NCBI GenBank assembly: GCA_030765045.1
Contig: CM060965.1
Location: 63,953,787-64,017,786 of the forward strand
Direction: 5' to 3'
DNA: 64,000 nucleotides
DNA from: Tenodera sinensis
Lineage: Eukaryota; Arthropoda; Insecta; Mantodea; Mantidae
In this document: in pieces, positions 61,276-64,000 of the stretch
Layout of the letters: each line of letters begins with the position of its first letter
Numbering within the stretch: position 1 is the first letter of the stretch
Position numbers and translations under genes: made by a program
The notes under the pieces: generated by a model
Database searches by the model: none
What the model saw: the letters and a program-made list of their open reading frames with translations, nothing else
Told to the model about the DNA's origin: nothing

Positions 61276-62073
61276 TTAAGGAGATCTAGAACAGATTTTT
61301 AGCCATAGTGGCCAATACAGTCTATTTTTGGATTCCTCAAGGAGGAATTTCTCTCGTGTAACAACCATTTTGAAAAATAATTATCTTAGGCATGGTACGA
61401 AAGATTTAGAAGTTGCTTTTAAAACTTCAAACTTATTATCACGGAGAATATTTTATTTACTGAGTAAATGTTGCAATATTTTCACACTAAATAATAACCA
61501 GTGAGATTTTTGGTATAGCAGCATGCAAATTTTAAATTATTTTAGAATAACGTTCTAATTAAATGATTAAATCTAATGATTAAATTTCCATAGTGATAAA
61601 AAATTCAATTCTGTTGCTTGCATCCCTGAAATATTCTTTTGGAAAGCCGACGCCACACGTCTATGTAACAAAACAAAGAACTGCACAATACTAATTTTAT
61701 AGCTTCTTTTTAAGTTTTGGCTTTATTGTTCATCATCCTAGGAATTTCTAATTCACAATTATTATACAATATGAATGCGAAGCAGTTAACAGTTATTTAT
61801 GGTTTTATGCTCAAGGAGGAATTTCTCTCGTGTAACAACCATTTTGAAAAATAATTATCTTAGGCATGGTACGAAAGTTTTATGTTCTCTGAATGTTTCT
61901 TAGCATAAAAGGGTTTTATAAGTCTTAAGGAGATCTAGAACAGATTTTTAGCCATAGTGGCCAATACAGTCTATCTTTGGATTTCTGCAAAAATGAACTC
62001 TTTATAATGTTAGTAAAACATTTAAATGAGCTTTATGGTCTTCTAGACCTTTCTAAGGGCTGGAAAAGTTTAA

Positions 62074-62711
62074 CCCTTTACACAGGCATTTACATTAGTC
62101 AGTATTAATGTTTTCAATATCTAGTTTAAGTTGTCTCAGAACGGCATTTTTCGATATGACCGTAACCCATGCAGTTAAAGTCTTTACTTTTCCATGAAAG
62201 TTGGCACAATTACTCTACAGTGTTATCTAAACAAACTGTAGAATTTATTTTATGCTAGAATGTAAAACTTGGGTATAGTGCTGCTATTAGTTTAAAAAAT
62301 TATTTTTTTTTCGCTGCACCAATTAAACCTATGTAAAAACATGTTCTGAATTGTACAAAATTATTTATTTTTTACAATTTACATTGTAGTGTTTTTTTTT
62401 TTAAAGAAAAGAAGCAAAATCCATGCAACCGCAGTCAAATGATACCCCGTCATCATCCACGCGTGCCATCACACCGATTATTTTACGTGGGCCCTCCCCG
62501 TCCTTTACCACAGGCACATTTGACTGCGGTTGCCGAGACTTGAACTCACGACCTCAGGCTTTGAGTGCATGGCCAGTGCACTACGTGTTGCCTTAACGAT
62601 CATGGCTATCCAAGCCAGCAGGCTGAAGGTGTCCCAGACCACCTAATCTAAACCGGTTTCGAATTAGAGGAAGAACGGCATAAGTAGCAAAATAATTCGG
62701 GTCTGAAAGGG
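62074..62711 (+). mobile_element. Hybrid piggyBac-like element, 638 bp
   Basis: Same structure as 60635-61275. TTAA at 62070-62073 and 62712-62715. The 3-bp length difference fits a poly-T length change. Confidence 0.65.
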
Positions 62712-63670
62712 TTAAGGAGATCTAGAACAGATTTTTAGCCATAGTGGCCAATACAGTCTATTTTTGGATTCCTCAAGGAGGAATTTCTCTCGTGCAACAA
62801 CCATTTTGAAAAATAATTATCTTAGGCATGGTACGAAAGATCTAGAAGTTGCTTTTAAAACTTCAAACTTATTATCACGGAGAATATTTTATTTACTGCA
62901 CAATACTAATTTTATAGCTTCTTTTACATTAGTCAGTATTAATGTTTTCAATATCTAGTTTAAGTTGTCTCAGAACGGCATTTTTCGATATGACCGTAAC
63001 CCATGCAGTTAAAGTCTTTACTTTTCCATGAAAGTTGGCACAATTACTCTACAGTGTTATCTAAACAAACTGTAGAATTTATTTTATGCTAGAATGTAAA
63101 ACTTGGGTATAGTGCTGCTATTAGTTTAAAAAATTATTTTTTTTTCGCTGCACCAATTAAACCTATGTAAAAACATGTTCTGAATTGTACAAAATTATTT
63201 ATTTTTTACAATTTACATTGTAGTGTTTTTTTTTTAAAGAAAAGAAGCAAAATCCATGCAACCGCAGTCAAATGATACCCCGTCATCATCCACGCGTGCC
63301 ATCACACCGATTATTTTACGTGGGCCCTCCCCGTCCTTTACCACAGGCACATTTGACTGCGGTTACCGAGACTTGAACTCACGACCTCAGGCTTTGAGTG
63401 CATGGCCAGTGCACTACGTGTTGCCTTAACGATCATGGCTATCCAAGCCAGCAGGCTGAAGGTGTCCCAGACCACCTAATCTAAACCGGTTTCGAATTAG
63501 AGGAAGAACGGCATAAGTAGCAAAATAATTCGGGTCTGAAAGGGTTAAGGAGATCTAGAACAGATTTTTAGCCATAGTGGCCAATACAGTCTATTTTTGG
63601 ATTCCTCAAGGAGGAATTTCTCTCGTGTAACAACCATTTTGAAAAATAATTATCTTAGGCATGGTACGAA

Positions 63671-64000
63671 AGATCTAGAAGTTGCTTTTAAAACTTCAAA
63701 CTTATTATCACGGAGAATATTTTATTTACTGCACAATACTAATTTTATAGCTTCTTTTTAAGTTTTGGCTTTATTGTTCATCATCCTAGGAATTTCTAAT
63801 TCACAATTATTATACAATATGAATGCGAAGCAGTTAACAGTTATTTATGGTTTTATGCTCAAGGAGGAATTTCTCTCGTGTAACAACCATTTTGAAAAAT
63901 AATTATCTTAGGCATGGTACGAAAGATCTAGAAGTTGCTTTTAAAACTTCAAACTTATTATCACGGAGAATATTTTATTTACTGCACAATACTAATTTTA
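63671..64000 (+). repeat. 253-bp tandem unit at the right edge
   Basis: agatctagaagttgctttta starts at 63671 and again at 63924. The second unit is cut by the window end. The unit fuses the A segment (gaagttgctt...tttactg) to B (cacaatactaat...ggtacgaa). Confidence 0.85.

Larger units (their letters stand above)
50836..64000 (+). repeat. ~13-kb mosaic of shuffled near-identical modules, open to the right
   Basis: Built from a short ancestral segment A-B-C-D plus a piggyBac-like element. A starts at tttaatgctaaaacatcacg. B includes gcatccctgaaatattc through ataagtc. C starts ggagatctagaacag and occurs 16 times (52460, 53552, 53747, 54971, 55407, 56468, 56663, 57887, 58078, 58301, 59039, 60490, 61280, 61929, 62716, 63549). 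D starts ttctgcaaaaatgaactc. All joins keep the same strand. Non-ancestral joins recur (C to B at ttggattcctcaaggagg; B to A at ggtacgaaagatctagaag), so they arose once and were then amplified. Copies differ by very few bases, so the amplification is recent. The array continues past the window. Confidence 0.9.

Noticed and set aside
50836..64000. CRISPR-like or coding repeat array
   Set aside because: Units are hundreds of bases long, AT-rich and variable in order, with transposon ends and TTAA sites. There are no short regular spacers and no reading frame.

Overview
The window looks like intergenic or intronic DNA from a large, repeat-rich animal genome, most likely an arthropod and probably an insect. 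The evidence is AT-rich sequence with no long open reading frames, abundant (CA)n, (AAT)n and (AAAT)n microsatellites, tRNA-derived SINEs, decayed non-LTR retrotransposons, a mariner remnant, TTAA-flanked piggyBac-like elements and many copies of one ~0.8 kb repeat. I found no intact host gene, no true tRNA or rRNA gene, no CRISPR array and no bacterial-type operon. The recognisable coding sequence is all dead transposon sequence. The species cannot be named from this sequence alone.

Positions 1-50,835 are a graveyard of scattered insertions. LINE coding remnants lie at 969-1560 (RNase H and zinc knuckle), 3876-4166 (5'-truncated, with an 11-bp target duplication), 15690-16085, 42055-42325, 42520-42915 and 48395-48785. 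DNA transposons include a mariner piece (25445-26060), a ~1.66 kb element with CpG-rich ~85-95 bp inverted ends and a dead DDE transposase (27451-29111), and a small hAT-like element (38310-38482). SINEs or tRNA-like elements lie at 9299-9545, 9980-10247, 13388-13610, 16420-16600, 34436-34715, 39225-39325 and 46300-46420. One unknown family, here called R800, has about 17 copies in both orientations and carries a (CA)n tract at a fixed internal place. A ~170-bp GC-rich family (here 'F') has four copies. Two LTR-like promoter segments stand out. One (3324-3690, minus strand) has two heat-shock elements just upstream of a TATA box.

From about 50,836 to the right edge (~13.2 kb, open-ended) the window is a mosaic built from one short ancestral segment (called here A-B-C-D), cut and rejoined many times at near-identity. 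It contains a non-autonomous piggyBac-like element with TTAA target sites and CCCTTTCAG ends. Both the empty site (aagtcTTAAggagatc) and the filled site occur repeatedly, so the insertion can be read directly. The element holds a reverse-oriented tRNA-derived SINE with a 17-bp internal inverted repeat. Module order suggests that unequal recombination between two piggyBac-like copies, plus short-homology joins, drove the amplification. This is the most unusual structure in the window. An assembly artefact must be excluded.
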